From the NCBI RefSeq assembly GCF_900890425.1, contig NZ_CAAHFG010000001.1, forward strand, positions 3,968,001 to 4,032,000: DNA of 64,000 nt, in the 5' to 3' direction. The notes beneath the pieces are model-generated. The model was not told the origin of the DNA. It searched no databases and worked only from the letters and a program-made list of their open reading frames with translations. How positions within the stretch are numbered: position 1 is the first letter of the stretch; every line of letters begins with the position of its first letter. This stretch comes from Pontiella desulfatans (lineage in GTDB: Bacteria; Verrucomicrobiota; Kiritimatiellia; Kiritimatiellales; Pontiellaceae). Shown here piece after piece: positions 26,146 through 36,083 of the stretch. The position numbers and the translations under genes are program-made.

Positions 26146-29100
26146 TCGGGCCGGCATCCACCACCGTAAACGCCAGCGCGGGATTCTGCGGCGCCGCGCC
26201 GGCAAAGAGCCGGACGCGCCCGTCGGCGGTACCGAGCAGAATATCAGGAACCCCGTCGCCGTTGACATCGGCAACGAATGGACGGCTGCGCGTCCAAGTA
26301 TCAGGTGTATCGACCAAGGACCAAGCGGTATCGCCGAAGAACGCCCACAGATCGCCATCGGTGTCGCCGCTAACCAAATTAGTCACGCCGTCGCCGTTGA
26401 GATCGGTGAACGAAGGTGCGGAACGCCCGGCATCGACCACCGGGCCAACCACGGTTGCCGTGCCATCCAGTCCGATCATCCGGAAGAGGCCGTCCATACC
26501 GCCCACGACAATATCATTGGTGCCATCGGCATCATAATCAACCACATCGACCACCGCACGAGCAGAAGCCCCGCTCCAGATTTCTGCACCGGCACCGATC
26601 GTCCAGGTGTTGGATTCGATCGCCGAGGTTTCGTAGAGCCAGACGCTGCCGTCGGCCCGGCCCACCACCAGATCGGCCAGTCCGTTTTGCGTTAGGTCGG
26701 CCAGGCGGAAACTCAGGCCGAGACAACCGGCTCCCGGAACCGCCAGCGGCGCGCCGTCCACTTCAAGCAATCCCGAATAGACGGGCGCCGGATTGGTGGA
26801 CGAACCTTCGTTGAGATAGATTTGAATGCGCCCTTCGCTGTTCGTGGTCTTTTCGCCAACCAGCAGGTCGCCCAGGCCATCGCCATCGAAATCGTGCCAA
26901 ACCGGAGCGGCGTAGCTGTGGACGGAAACCAGCTCTTCATGGTTTCCATAGACCGGAATCCCCAGCTCCGTGTAATCGCCGTCGGCCTCGAGCGAGTTGC
27001 CCGCAACGTCTTCGACCAACCGCCCGTCGAGCTGCAACGTCCACTCGCCGAGACCGAGCGTGTTGGTCGGAACCGTCCAAACCAGCGTGTTCGACGCGGA
27101 ATGCCAGTCGAGATCCTCCAGCGCCGGAACCACCGTCGCGTTGCTCGAAACGATCCGCAGCGCGGCATCGATCAGGCCGTCCGCCATCAACTCCGGCACG
27201 TTGACCGTTTCGTCGAAGACCATGGTGGCCGATGCAACGGCGAGATAGTTCGTGGCATCCTTCAGCTCGCCACCAAGGAAGAGATCGACCGTCGGCGGTG
27301 TGAGATCAATGGTCAGCGGCAGATCGTTATCGGACGCATTGCCCGCTTCATCCGTGCAGCGCACCGTCAGCTCGAACGCGCCGGCACCGCCGAGGGCCAC
27401 TGGAATATCCAGCTCCGTATTCACGACGCTTGCGGAAGCCAGCAGGTTCGACCCTTCGAAGATTTCAACCCACAACCCCGTCTCGGGCAACGTGCCGATC
27501 ACGCTGAAGTTAGTGACCGAAAGAACCGCATCCGATTCCGACAGACCGGTGTCAGGCGAAACGCCCAGCCCCGCGACTGGAAGCGGCGGAGCCGTATCGA
27601 GCAGTTTTTCAACCACAGTTACCGTGAACGTGTTCGTTGCCGCAACCGACGGCGCACCGTCGTCCGTTGCAATCACAGAAACAGGAACGCTCTGCCCGAC
27701 TAGATTGGTCGGCGGACTCCAGTCGATCAAACCGCTAACCGGATCAATATTCATTCCTGCCGGATAGCCGTCATCCAGACCATAGGTAATCGTCTGCGCC
27801 GGCACATCATGATCCACCGCGACCGCCGTAACCCGCAGTTCACTTCCGACCGCAACAACCTGCGGATCAATGGCCGTGAGTACCGGAGCCGTATTCACTT
27901 CATCAACCGACACCGTGAACCATTGCGATGAAATACCGACCGGCATGCCCGAATCCATTACGGTGACTTGAATCTGCGCATGCGTGCCGCCGTCCAGCTC
28001 GCTGGTCTGCCAGCGGATCAAGCCGTCATCATCCACGGTGACGCCCGTGCGGTCCGAAACCACACTGTAGCCCAGTTCCGCGTTGTCGCCATCCGGATCG
28101 TCCGCAACAACCTGATAGGTCAACGTTGCGCCCTCGGTAATATTCGTATCCGGAATCAGGGCAATGGACGGAAGCTGGTTGATGATCGATACCGTTGTTA
28201 CCGCCTCCTGAACCGCGGCTTTGCTTTCAACATTTCCAGCGGTGTCGGTTGCGATACTGTAAAAGGCATACGTCTGCCCGGCTTCGCCTTGGAAGATGGA
28301 CGAGATGCGCGTGGTGTCGTCCTGCCAGACCGCCCACGGGCCGCCGTTGGTCGAAACCATAATGTCAAAGGTTGCCAGCGCAACATCGTCTGCGCCGCCC
28401 CACATGACCGGGATATAGACGCTGCTTGCCGCGGGCAGCGGCTCGACGGAACTGGAAGGCGGCGTGACATCGGCGGCGATTTCGGCATAGCGCAAGGTGT
28501 AAACCCCGGTACTGTCGTAATCAAGCAGGTGCAGGTAGTTTTCATAAACCGGCCGCTTGCCCTGGCCGATAAACGTGCGGTCCGTTGTCCACACATTCGT
28601 ACCGACCGGGATCACCAAACCATCCGAACGTACCACTTCCGCCAACTCGAACAGACCATCCGCCGGGTCGGGGAACCGCAGGTACGTCCAGCCCGTCTGC
28701 GCGCCGTTGGTCAGCGCCAACTCCACCATCAGGTTGCCAGCAACTACGTTGGAGCAGCTGGCCCCTTCGCCAAGATATGCAACGTTCGTAACCGTGCCGT
28801 CGCTCAGATGGAGGGTATCGCCGATCTGCGCTTCACCCAATTCATAATCCTCATTGGTGAAGAAATCGGGCTGGCCGTCGTCCTGGTCGCCCAGCGCATT
28901 CGCCATCCGGATCATTTCATAAATCCGCACCTCTTTGATCAGTGAAATACGCGGATCGCCGAAGCCGTCGAGATGCTCGAACGTGGCTTCATAATCGCTG
29001 AAGAAACCGTGCAGGCTCGCCGTCATCCACCACGTTGCGGTTTTACGTTGGGCGGGATCAATATTACCAAAGTCGGCCATCAGCGATGGCGAACGCGCTT

Positions 29101-32100
29101 CTCCGCCCATTTGCGAGCCGATGATTTCAAAGTCGATCAACAGGCCCTTTTCGTTATCGACAATTTCCGGCTGGGCGGAATTGATGGTTAAATTACGGGC
29201 CGCACCGCCGCCTTTGTTTTCAACAACCACCGCCAATGCAAACGGCTCCTTGGCTTCAACCGGGTCGGTATGCGGGTCATCGCTGACGACATCGCGCTGA
29301 TGGAAATATTTCAAATGCAGCGCCGCATCCGGACGCACGGTGACCGGCACCGGCTGAACCGGAATACTGACCGGCGTTCCGTCCTGCACATAACCGATGG
29401 TGCCGCTGATCAGGTATACCGTATCCACGGAAGGCGCGGCGGAATCGCGCGGAATCAGCGTCCACTGAACCGTAGCGTCCGCCCCGAGGCCGAGGGCATC
29501 GGAGCCGTCAATTGCACTCAGCCCCTGCATATCCGTTACGCGGATATTAAACCGGTCGTTGGCCGACAGACCGGACGAATCGTGGACATTGAGATCGAAC
29601 GCAACATGCTGCAACCCTGTTTCCACTTTCTGATTCGACAGCTCCAGCGTTGCCCGGAAAGCCGACCGGGTCATTACCGCCTGCTGATCGATCTTGATCC
29701 GCACTTTTGCGCAAACGCCGTCGGAGTCTTCCATCAGGCTGTTTGTAAACTCGGTGAACACCGTTTCAAATTCATCAGCCGGATCGGCATAGCCCTGCTG
29801 CCGGCTTTCGGACAGCGCAACATCCATTGCCAGCTCAACGGCAAGCAACTCGTTTTCATCAATAAAGTCAGTCGATTCGCCCGGCGGCACATCCGCCACC
29901 GTTTTAATGTTCCGCGCATAATAATCCCACGTCCGGTTAAAGCGCTCCGCGACCGGCATCACAGCGGCCGTCGGGATACCCAACGACACGGCCAGACTTT
30001 CGAGCTCGGACATTTCCGCCGCACTGATCACCTCGGCTTCTTCACTGCCGGACTGCATAACTTCGACCAGCTTTCCGTGCCACTCTCTCTGTTCCTCGCT
30101 ATCCATGGCCATCACGCGTTCGCGGGAGCCCAACAGAATCTGATAACGGGTATAGGTGAGTTCGATTTTTGCCAATGCCGCATCCAGCTCGGCCGATTGG
30201 CCGCGCAGTTCCGGCCCGACCACCGAATACCATGGGTCGTACGGACTGGATGAATCAGTTGATAAACTGTCTCCCCCTTTACTGGACGGCGATGTCAGGC
30301 AGTCAATCAGCGAGTAATAGCAGAGAAGAGGATTCGTTCCCGGAATACAGCCGATAGCAGCTAGCGCGGCATCTTTGCTCGTCCGGGTGTAAGCGGCCTT
30401 ACCGGCACCGTAAGCGCAGCCCATCGGCGTAAATCCGATAAAGCATTCAAACGCCCACAGCGGCAGGCAATCGCAATTCAGCTCTCCCACCTCGCTTTCA
30501 AACTCCACGCTGTTGATGGAACCGCGTCCACCGCCTCCGCCTCCGTATGCTGCCGCGACAGCTCCACCGCCACAGCCGCCGCCCGCGCCGGACGCCGGAA
30601 TCGGAACCAGTACCGGAACCTTTATTCCACAGATATATGCATAGCTCACCTTTCCACCGAAACCGCAGCCGCCTCCACTACTGGTGGCAACCTTATAGGC
30701 GGATACGTTGTCCGGGCCGGGAACCCCGCCGGTACGCTGAACAACGACCGGAATGATCATGGAACTCTTCGCGGGAATCGTCCCGATCTGTTCGATCAGC
30801 GGAGTAACACGGTAATCCGGGTGCGAATTAAATGTAAAGGCGCCCTCCTCGGCATCAATGAAGCCGTGGTTTTCAATCGTGAAATTAATAACCTTCGTCT
30901 GCCCCAACTGATCCAGCCCGGAAACATCCAAAACCGATGGTGTAACCGTGACCACCGGCGCGGGCACATTCACCTCGTAAGTCGATTCGATTGAAATCTG
31001 ATACCGGTCTTCAAATTCGATTTCCTCGACCGACCAACGGTATGTAACGAACTCGCGGGAGATGAATACTTCCGTCCGATTCAGCTCGCCCGCATGAACC
31101 TGCAGGTTTTTAACCGACCGCGTATGGTTGGCTGAATCCACCTCAATCGTGTACCAGCCTTCCAGCAACCCATCAAAACGGACGTTGCCGTTGGTGCCGG
31201 AAACACCGCTCAAAATTTCTTCAGCCGTGATGGCATCGCGCACAACAACCTCTGCGCCAACCACCGGCGGACTGCCTTCCGCAAAATAGGTGAATTCATC
31301 CGTAACCGTTACTTCGAGATCGCCGGTTTCATCCGAAACCACCCTGAACTCAAACGGCAGGTTTTTATTCGATCCATTCGCCGGCACCAGCACCATGTGG
31401 CCGGAATGCAGCGTCAGCATTTCGGACGGCCCCGGCTGCAGCAGCAGGGAAACCATTGCAAAATCACCGGGGGCGATCGACGGAACCTGCCCCGTCGAAG
31501 CCGGCATCATCCACGAAAGGTCGGGCAACAGCACATTAATGGCGCCGGATTCCAGACCGCCTTCGTTTTTAATGATGAAATTGTACACCTTCGAACCGCC
31601 GCGCAGCACGGATGATTTCAGCAGCTCCGGATAAACCACCAGTTTCGGCGTCAGCGGAATCACGTTCAGCAGCACCGGAACATCAATCGTCACGCCCTGC
31701 TCCGTTGAAAGCCGAACGGTAAAGCTGTGGGCCCCAGAATAACCGATGTCACCATCGATGGAAACCGACAGCCCGACCGAACTGCCCGCCGTCAGCACGG
31801 AATTGGAGAGTACCGCTTCCACCGAGAACCCTGCCGGTGCGCCGACCAACGAAAGGCTCAACCCGGTCAGATCATAAACCGTCGGGTTGCTGACGGAGCC
31901 GACCACCGTGGTCGATCCGCCTTCAATAAACACAATCGCGTCCGACGGGAAGTCCGGCAATACGGTCAGGATGGCAAAGGTGTCTTGCGTCGGAGCCTCC
32001 GAAAGCCCCGGATGGCAAGCCCCCACTTCATAGTCGCCGCCCTCGTTCGGAAGCGGCGTCCATTCCAGTTCATAATCCCCGTTCGCATCCGTGACCGCCG

Positions 32101-35100
32101 AAACCACCCGCTCGGCTCCGCCGACGCGGATATGCAGGTTCACCGTAACGAACGGTGCTTTTGTTCCGCCGCTGCGGACGGCTGAACCGTAGAACAGGAT
32201 CGGGGTGTTTGCCGGAATCAGTTCCGCATCGGTCTGAACCGTAACCGACCACGGAATACCCACGGTGAGCGGCTGCCCATAAATCTTCGCGTTGTTCCAT
32301 TCAACCAGTTCGTCGACCGAAAGCCCGGCATCTGCAATCACAAACAAGCTGTATTCGCCTGCCCCTTGCGGCGCACGGACATTAATGGTTTTTTCGATGC
32401 TTCCGCCCGCCGGCATATCCTGCACCATCACATCCTGCGCGAGCAGGATATTGCCGTCTGCAACACCGTCCTGCGCAAGGAAAATACGCTGGACAAAGCT
32501 TTCGTCCGAAAGCCCGGAGCCGCGGTTTTCCAGCCAATAGGTCACATCAAAGGTTTCGTCTGATTCAAGGTCGGTTTCGGATGCAATTGCACTGATCACG
32601 AAGTCGGGCTTGATTTCGTCCGTAACCACCAGCGTCAACTGGGCCGGGCCATAGTTCGTGGCCGATGCCGTAACCAGCACCGACCGTGTTCCGTTCGTTC
32701 CATCAAGCCCGATCATGCTGACCGGCAGATCGGTAACGCCGTTGGAAAGAACCGCCGAAACCGGCAGTTCCAGCTCGCCCGGCCGGTCAACCGAAAGGGT
32801 AACTTCAACCGGATTGTTGGTTGCGCCGCCCCGACGCAGCACCACCAACTGGTTGGTTTCGCCCTCGAAGATCCAGCCTTTGCCATACTGCAGCTCAAGC
32901 GTCGGCCCTTCATCGTCGCCGACTTCCAGCGATTGAACCGAGGTCTGGATGATCGCGGAATCGTCTATCCGGATTTCCCCGCTGATCAGCGTGATTTGCG
33001 ATCCGTCGAGCAGTTCATCATCCACCGCACCGATCAGGAAATCGGCAAAACTTTCGTTGGCCGGAATCACCACCGACTCCGGCACATCCGCCGCTGTCGG
33101 ATCACTGTTGGTCAGCCAGACCGTCAGCGGTTCCGTTGAAGTAATCGACCGCTCGATCCGCCCAACCACGGCATTCGGCCCGGCGGATTCCGGAACAATC
33201 GTCCGGCTCAGCGAAAGGCTGATCCCCGGCCAATCATCATCCACGAGCGTAACGGTTGTTTCTGCCGACACCGCACTAGGCGCGGAAACCGTAATACGGA
33301 CATCGATAATATCCTCAATCGTCTCATCATCCAGTCCGGTGATCTCAAATGCAGCACTTGTCTGGCCTGCCGGAATAACTGGCGCCGCACCGGGTTGCAC
33401 CTGCGACAGATGCGATGAACCAACGGTTACGGTTAAGTCGCTGCTACGTGCACGCTGCACCGAAACCGTGCCGACCAGCGTCATCCCTTCAAACAGTGCA
33501 TCGTCAATCAGCACCGAAAGAACCGGCTGCGGTTCCAGCGTAACGGTATTGGCCTGTATGGTGGTATTCGTTCCGGCGGCGGTCACGCTGACCTGCAGTT
33601 CATAGTCCCCCGAAGGCAGGCTGGTTACCGGCAGGCTTGCGGTTGAACCGTTCGACAACACCGTCCAGCTTCCGGTGCCCACTTCGCGCATTTTAAATTC
33701 GATCGCACCAATACCGTCGGCATCGCGGGCCTCCACCGCCAACGTTGCATCGCGGTCAATCACTAGTCCGTTCGCGATGGCCACGCTATTCGCGGTGAAG
33801 GATTGAATGACCGGAGGCAGGCGCAGGGTTTGCGAGGCTTCGGCGGGCCAATAGCTTTCGTTTCCGTCCTGAATGGCGGCCACGCGGACGGTACCGCCCT
33901 GGATGACGGAGAGGCTATTGCTGTTGACGATCTCCGCGGTCTGGCTGGGAGTGACGGTGTACCGAACGGGAAGACCGCTCGATGCCGTGGCGCTTAGCGG
34001 GATCAATGCAGGGCCGGGCACGATGGGGACGAATGTGATGGCTTGGCCAACCTTGAAGACCTGGATCGATTCCACCACCGGATCGGTGTCGCCGAGGATA
34101 TTGACCGTGGAGACGGCGAACCAATCGTTTTCGACCTCGGCCAAAGACCCGAGTACCACGCGGGTGGTTAGCGACGTTGCGACGGGTACCATGGAGGCAA
34201 TGTTGCCGATGGCCGAGGTGGAACGATAGATTTCGTAGCGTTGCACAAACTGCGAGGGTTCGGCGGAATCCCATTCGATTTCCACTTGTCCATCACGTTC
34301 GGTCAGATAGAGGTTTCCGGGATTCGGCAACCAAGTGACGCCGAGGATGGTGGAGCTGCCGTTGTCGATGTCGAAGATATCGACGGCGACGATGCGGAAG
34401 TTGTAGCCGTGGGCGGCGAGCAGGTTGGTGGCGGCATAGGAGAGCGTGCCGACCGGGAGCCATTCGGGTTCGGCGCTGCCGCCGAAATAGACTTCGAAGT
34501 GGTCGAGGAAGCCGGTGCCCTCTTCGGGCGGATCCCACGTGAAGACCATGGAATCGGGGCCGGCCTCGACGGCCAGGTTGCGCACGGCACCCACGCCGCC
34601 GACGGAGGCCTGGCAGGAGACGGAGTAGACCGCCGGATCATAGTTGCCGCCCGCATCTTCGCCCACAACGGCCACATAGAAGATGCCGCCGCTGTCGAGT
34701 CCTCCGAGCGTATACGAAAGCCTGCCGCCGTCAATCGTTTCGAACGGCTCCATGCCGGACACGTCTTCGAAATAGGTGTCGGCGACATAGATGCGGTATG
34801 ACGTCAGGTCGTTTTGCGCCAGCTCATTGTAGAGGGGCCACGCAAGCTCAACCGCCTGATAAGCTTCAGTCGATGTGATCGCCGTAAAACCGCTGCCGAT
34901 ACCCGTGACCGGTGCAGGCGCAACGGCATCGGCCACCACAATCGAGAGTTCCCGCGAGATGACTTCGGAATAGGTGTTCGAATCGGTTGCACCGACAAAC
35001 AGGCCGACTTCGCGCGACACAAGCTCTCCAGTAAATACATAGGCCGCCGAATAGACGATTCCGTAATCCTGGTTGCCAAGTCCGTCTACGGGCACCACGG

Positions 35101-36025
35101 CAAAATAGTGCGTTTGCCAGGCCGGCAAACCGTCGAGCATCACAACCTGGGTTCCCGCCATAACGTTGGTATAAACCGACAGGGTCGATACATCCGTGAA
35201 GGGTTGGTCTGAATAGTAGATGTCGTAGCGCACGATATCGCGTTGGGCCAATTCGTTATAGGCACTCCAATCCAGCTCAACGCTTTCCCCGGTCGGACTG
35301 GTGGAGACCACGAGATCGGGAATGCGGTCGGGCGGCCCGGCGGCATCAACCACGATGCTGAGTTCCCGGGAGACCACCTCAGGCAGGGAGAGATCGCCGT
35401 GGCCATTGAAGAGGGAAATCTCGCGGGAAACCACTTCGGCGCCGAGCACATAGGATGCGGTATAGGTGTAGGCGGGATCGTAGTTGCCCTGCGCATCGAC
35501 CGGAACCACGACAAAGAAATGATCCTGCCATTCGGTTAGCCCGGTGAAAAGCAACGAGAGCTGCCCGGCGGGAATATTGGTGTAGGCGGTCATGCCCGAA
35601 ATATCGGTGATGGCGGTGCTGGAATAGTAGATGGCATAGTAGACGACATCCCTTTCGGCCAACTCGTTATAGCTACTCCAATCCAGTTCGACCTCGCTGC
35701 CCGTTGGACTGGAAACAATGCCGAGGGTGTCGATCGCCGCGGGAGGTTCGTCGGAGGAGATAAGGATGCTGATTTCGCGGGAGAGGGTTTCGGGGGCTTC
35801 GTTGGAAAAGGCCTGCCCGATAAAGAGGGTGCATTCGCGGGAGGCGATTTCCTTCCATTCGTTGGTCGATCCTGCCCCCACGAAGAGCGATGTTTCGCGG
35901 GAGACCACCTCGCGCAGGAGGACTTCACCGAACGACGAAAATGCAAGAAAGGCCCAGACAGCTAACATGCAAACGCGCAACGCGCTGCTTCTTGAAGCCT
36001 GCCAAAAAGTTCTACCCGAAATCAT
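24326..36025 (-). CDS. Giant (~3,899 aa) multidomain secreted/surface protein
   Basis: Signal peptide near residues 17-33 (VCMLAVWAFLAFSSF). In order, by nucleotide: seven S-R-E motif repeats with three fibronectin III-like units (35911-34945); more Fn3-like units (to ~33950); Calx-beta-like domains (~33520-32650, with D-D-x-x-F-E-G-x-T); a CARDB-like domain (~32610-32260); a carboxypeptidase-regulatory-like domain (~31310-31060); a Gly/Cys-rich segment (~30700-30290); a helical charged segment (~30230-29700); Ig/cadherin-like domains (~28190-26930); FG-GAP/VCBS-like D-x-D-x-D-G repeats (~26900-26150); and three ~200-residue C-terminal modules (26145-24326). The ATG at 36025 has GGGAG/GGAGA ~8 bases upstream and follows the glycine-rich gene by 58 bases; an ATG at 36034 is too close to that site. 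No enzymatic domain was recognised. Adhesion or carbohydrate/Ca2+ binding is inference. Confidence 0.85.
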   Translation of the reverse strand: MISGRTFWQASRSSALRVCMLAVWAFLAFSSFGEVLLREVVSRETSLFVGAGSTNEWKEIASRECTLFIGQAFSNEAPETLSREISILISSDEPPAAIDTLGIVSSPTGSEVELDWSSYNELAERDVVYYAIYYSSTAITDISGMTAYTNIPAGQLSLLFTGLTEWQDHFFVVVPVDAQGNYDPAYTYTASYVLGAEVVSREISLFNGHGDLSLPEVVSRELSIVVDAAGPPDRIPDLVVSTSPTGESVELDWSAYNELAQRDIVRYDIYYSDQPFTDVSTLSVYTNVMAGTQVVMLDGLPAWQTHYFAVVPVDGLGNQDYGIVYSAAYVFTGELVSREVGLFVGATDSNTYSEVISRELSIVVADAVAPAPVTGIGSGFTAITSTEAYQAVELAWPLYNELAQNDLTSYRIYVADTYFEDVSGMEPFETIDGGRLSYTLGGLDSGGIFYVAVVGEDAGGNYDPAVYSVSCQASVGGVGAVRNLAVEAGPDSMVFTWDPPEEGTGFLDHFEVYFGGSAEPEWLPVGTLSYAATNLLAAHGYNFRIVAVDIFDIDNGSSTILGVTWLPNPGNLYLTERDGQVEIEWDSAEPSQFVQRYEIYRSTSAIGNIASMVPVATSLTTRVVLGSLAEVENDWFAVSTVNILGDTDPVVESIQVFKVGQAITFVPIVPGPALIPLSATASSGLPVRYTVTPSQTAEIVNSNSLSVIQGGTVRVAAIQDGNESYWPAEASQTLRLPPVIQSFTANSVAIANGLVIDRDATLAVEARDADGIGAIEFKMREVGTGSWTVLSNGSTASLPVTSLPSGDYELQVSVTAAGTNTTIQANTVTLEPQPVLSVLIDDALFEGMTLVGTVSVQRARSSDLTVTVGSSHLSQVQPGAAPVIPAGQTSAAFEITGLDDETIEDIIDVRITVSAPSAVSAETTVTLVDDDWPGISLSLSRTIVPESAGPNAVVGRIERSITSTEPLTVWLTNSDPTAADVPESVVIPANESFADFLIGAVDDELLDGSQITLISGEIRIDDSAIIQTSVQSLEVGDDEGPTLELQYGKGWIFEGETNQLVVLRRGGATNNPVEVTLSVDRPGELELPVSAVLSNGVTDLPVSMIGLDGTNGTRSVLVTASATNYGPAQLTLVVTDEIKPDFVISAIASETDLESDETFDVTYWLENRGSGLSDESFVQRIFLAQDGVADGNILLAQDVMVQDMPAGGSIEKTINVRAPQGAGEYSLFVIADAGLSVDELVEWNNAKIYGQPLTVGIPWSVTVQTDAELIPANTPILFYGSAVRSGGTKAPFVTVNLHIRVGGAERVVSAVTDANGDYELEWTPLPNEGGDYEVGACHPGLSEAPTQDTFAILTVLPDFPSDAIVFIEGGSTTVVGSVSNPTVYDLTGLSLSLVGAPAGFSVEAVLSNSVLTAGSSVGLSVSIDGDIGYSGAHSFTVRLSTEQGVTIDVPVLLNVIPLTPKLVVYPELLKSSVLRGGSKVYNFIIKNEGGLESGAINVLLPDLSWMMPASTGQVPSIAPGDFAMVSLLLQPGPSEMLTLHSGHMVLVPANGSNKNLPFEFRVVSDETGDLEVTVTDEFTYFAEGSPPVVGAEVVVRDAITAEEILSGVSGTNGNVRFDGLLEGWYTIEVDSANHTRSVKNLQVHAGELNRTEVFISREFVTYRWSVEEIEFEDRYQISIESTYEVNVPAPVVTVTPSVLDVSGLDQLGQTKVINFTIENHGFIDAEEGAFTFNSHPDYRVTPLIEQIGTIPAKSSMIIPVVVQRTGGVPGPDNVSAYKVATSSGGGCGFGGKVSYAYICGIKVPVLVPIPASGAGGGCGGGAVAAAYGGGGGGRGSINSVEFESEVGELNCDCLPLWAFECFIGFTPMGCAYGAGKAAYTRTSKDAALAAIGCIPGTNPLLCYYSLIDCLTSPSSKGGDSLSTDSSSPYDPWYSVVGPELRGQSAELDAALAKIELTYTRYQILLGSRERVMAMDSEEQREWHGKLVEVMQSGSEEAEVISAAEMSELESLAVSLGIPTAAVMPVAERFNRTWDYYARNIKTVADVPPGESTDFIDENELLAVELAMDVALSESRQQGYADPADEFETVFTEFTNSLMEDSDGVCAKVRIKIDQQAVMTRSAFRATLELSNQKVETGLQHVAFDLNVHDSSGLSANDRFNIRVTDMQGLSAIDGSDALGLGADATVQWTLIPRDSAAPSVDTVYLISGTIGYVQDGTPVSIPVQPVPVTVRPDAALHLKYFHQRDVVSDDPHTDPVEAKEPFALAVVVENKGGGAARNLTINSAQPEIVDNEKGLLIDFEIIGSQMGGEARSPSLMADFGNIDPAQRKTATWWMTASLHGFFSDYEATFEHLDGFGDPRISLIKEVRIYEMIRMANALGDQDDGQPDFFTNEDYELGEAQIGDTLHLSDGTVTNVAYLGEGASCSNVVAGNLMVELALTNGAQTGWTYLRFPDPADGLFELAEVVRSDGLVIPVGTNVWTTDRTFIGQGKRPVYENYLHLLDYDSTGVYTLRYAEIAADVTPPSSSVEPLPAASSVYIPVMWGGADDVALATFDIMVSTNGGPWAVWQDDTTRISSIFQGEAGQTYAFYSIATDTAGNVESKAAVQEAVTTVSIINQLPSIALIPDTNITEGATLTYQVVADDPDGDNAELGYSVVSDRTGVTVDDDGLIRWQTSELDGGTHAQIQVTVMDSGMPVGISSQWFTVSVDEVNTAPVLTAIDPQVVAVGSELRVTAVAVDHDVPAQTITYGLDDGYPAGMNIDPVSGLIDWSPPTNLVGQSVPVSVIATDDGAPSVAATNTFTVTVVEKLLDTAPPLPVAGLGVSPDTGLSESDAVLSVTNFSVIGTLPETGLWVEIFEGSNLLASASVVNTELDIPVALGGAGAFELTVRCTDEAGNASDNDLPLTIDLTPPTVDLFLGGELKDATNYLAVASATMVFDETVNVPELMADGLIDAALRIVSSNATVVPALEDLDWHSASNTLVWTVPTNTLGLGEWTLQLDGRLVEDVAGNSLEADGDYTELGIPVYGNHEELVSVHSYAAPVWHDFDGDGLGDLLVGEKTTNSEGRIQIYLNEGSSTNPAPVYSGLLEVDGAPLAVPGAGCLGLSFRLADLTQNGLADLVVGRADGSVWLYETSAIESNTWTIGAGAEIWSGASARAVVDVVDYDADGTNDIVVGGMDGLFRMIGLDGTATVVGPVVDAGRSAPSFTDLNGDGVTNLVSGDTDGDLWAFFGDTAWSLVDTPDTWTRSRPFVADVNGDGVPDILLGTADGRVRLFAGAAPQNPALAFTVVDAGPSHTLTATSGEGGHLEPEGSVTVYEGENQTFAVVPDDYWHVDEVFANGLSLGPVLSHTFINVVENGLIHATFAQNMVTNAPVPVPEAWLAGYGWTNNFEFANTNDFDGDGFAAWQEYVAGTSPTDKASLFRIIEIDTTGTNVLVKWAPSVAGRRYKLMRAPEPGGTYAEVATLDGPADTLTASTMDDVAMYRVEVGLSEAPPQWTVIAFAGANGSISPAGLQYATPGSNTFHFSITPDEWYHVADVKTNGVSVGAVESLTLSNVTANVGIQAEFALNLVVSAPVAVPERYLARFGWTNNLDAVVTNDFDGDGFAVWQEYVAGSSPTNAASFFRITQILNQDGSLLISWTPSIEDRRYRVMRAPALGQPFSEQVGSVVGPANSIIVPASQSMGMLRIEVELTDAGPQWLVMATAGAHGSISPSGLHYASPGSNTFHFAITPAQWYHIADVTVNGVSTGAVETLLLERIDQNMEIHATFAENLVTNAPVAVPEHWLASHGWTNGFSSIVTNDADGDQFSTWQEFVAGSVPTNGRSFLQITNSVVENGKWIIEWTPSVSGRTYTPVLMDLSTGSNAPLPSVEGGRINVSTNAVPGVSGAMKIECRLGPSD

Positions 36026-36083
36026 CCGGCGCATCTCCCTGCAAGGTTGCGCTTCCGGCCAAAAGACCGGAAGCAGGCATGCG

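Noticed and set aside
24875-26695. 606-codon open frame on the plus strand inside the giant gene
   Set aside because: Antisense shadow of a high-GC coding region; Arg/His-rich, no family similarity, no ribosome binding site, while the minus frame has clear domain repeats.
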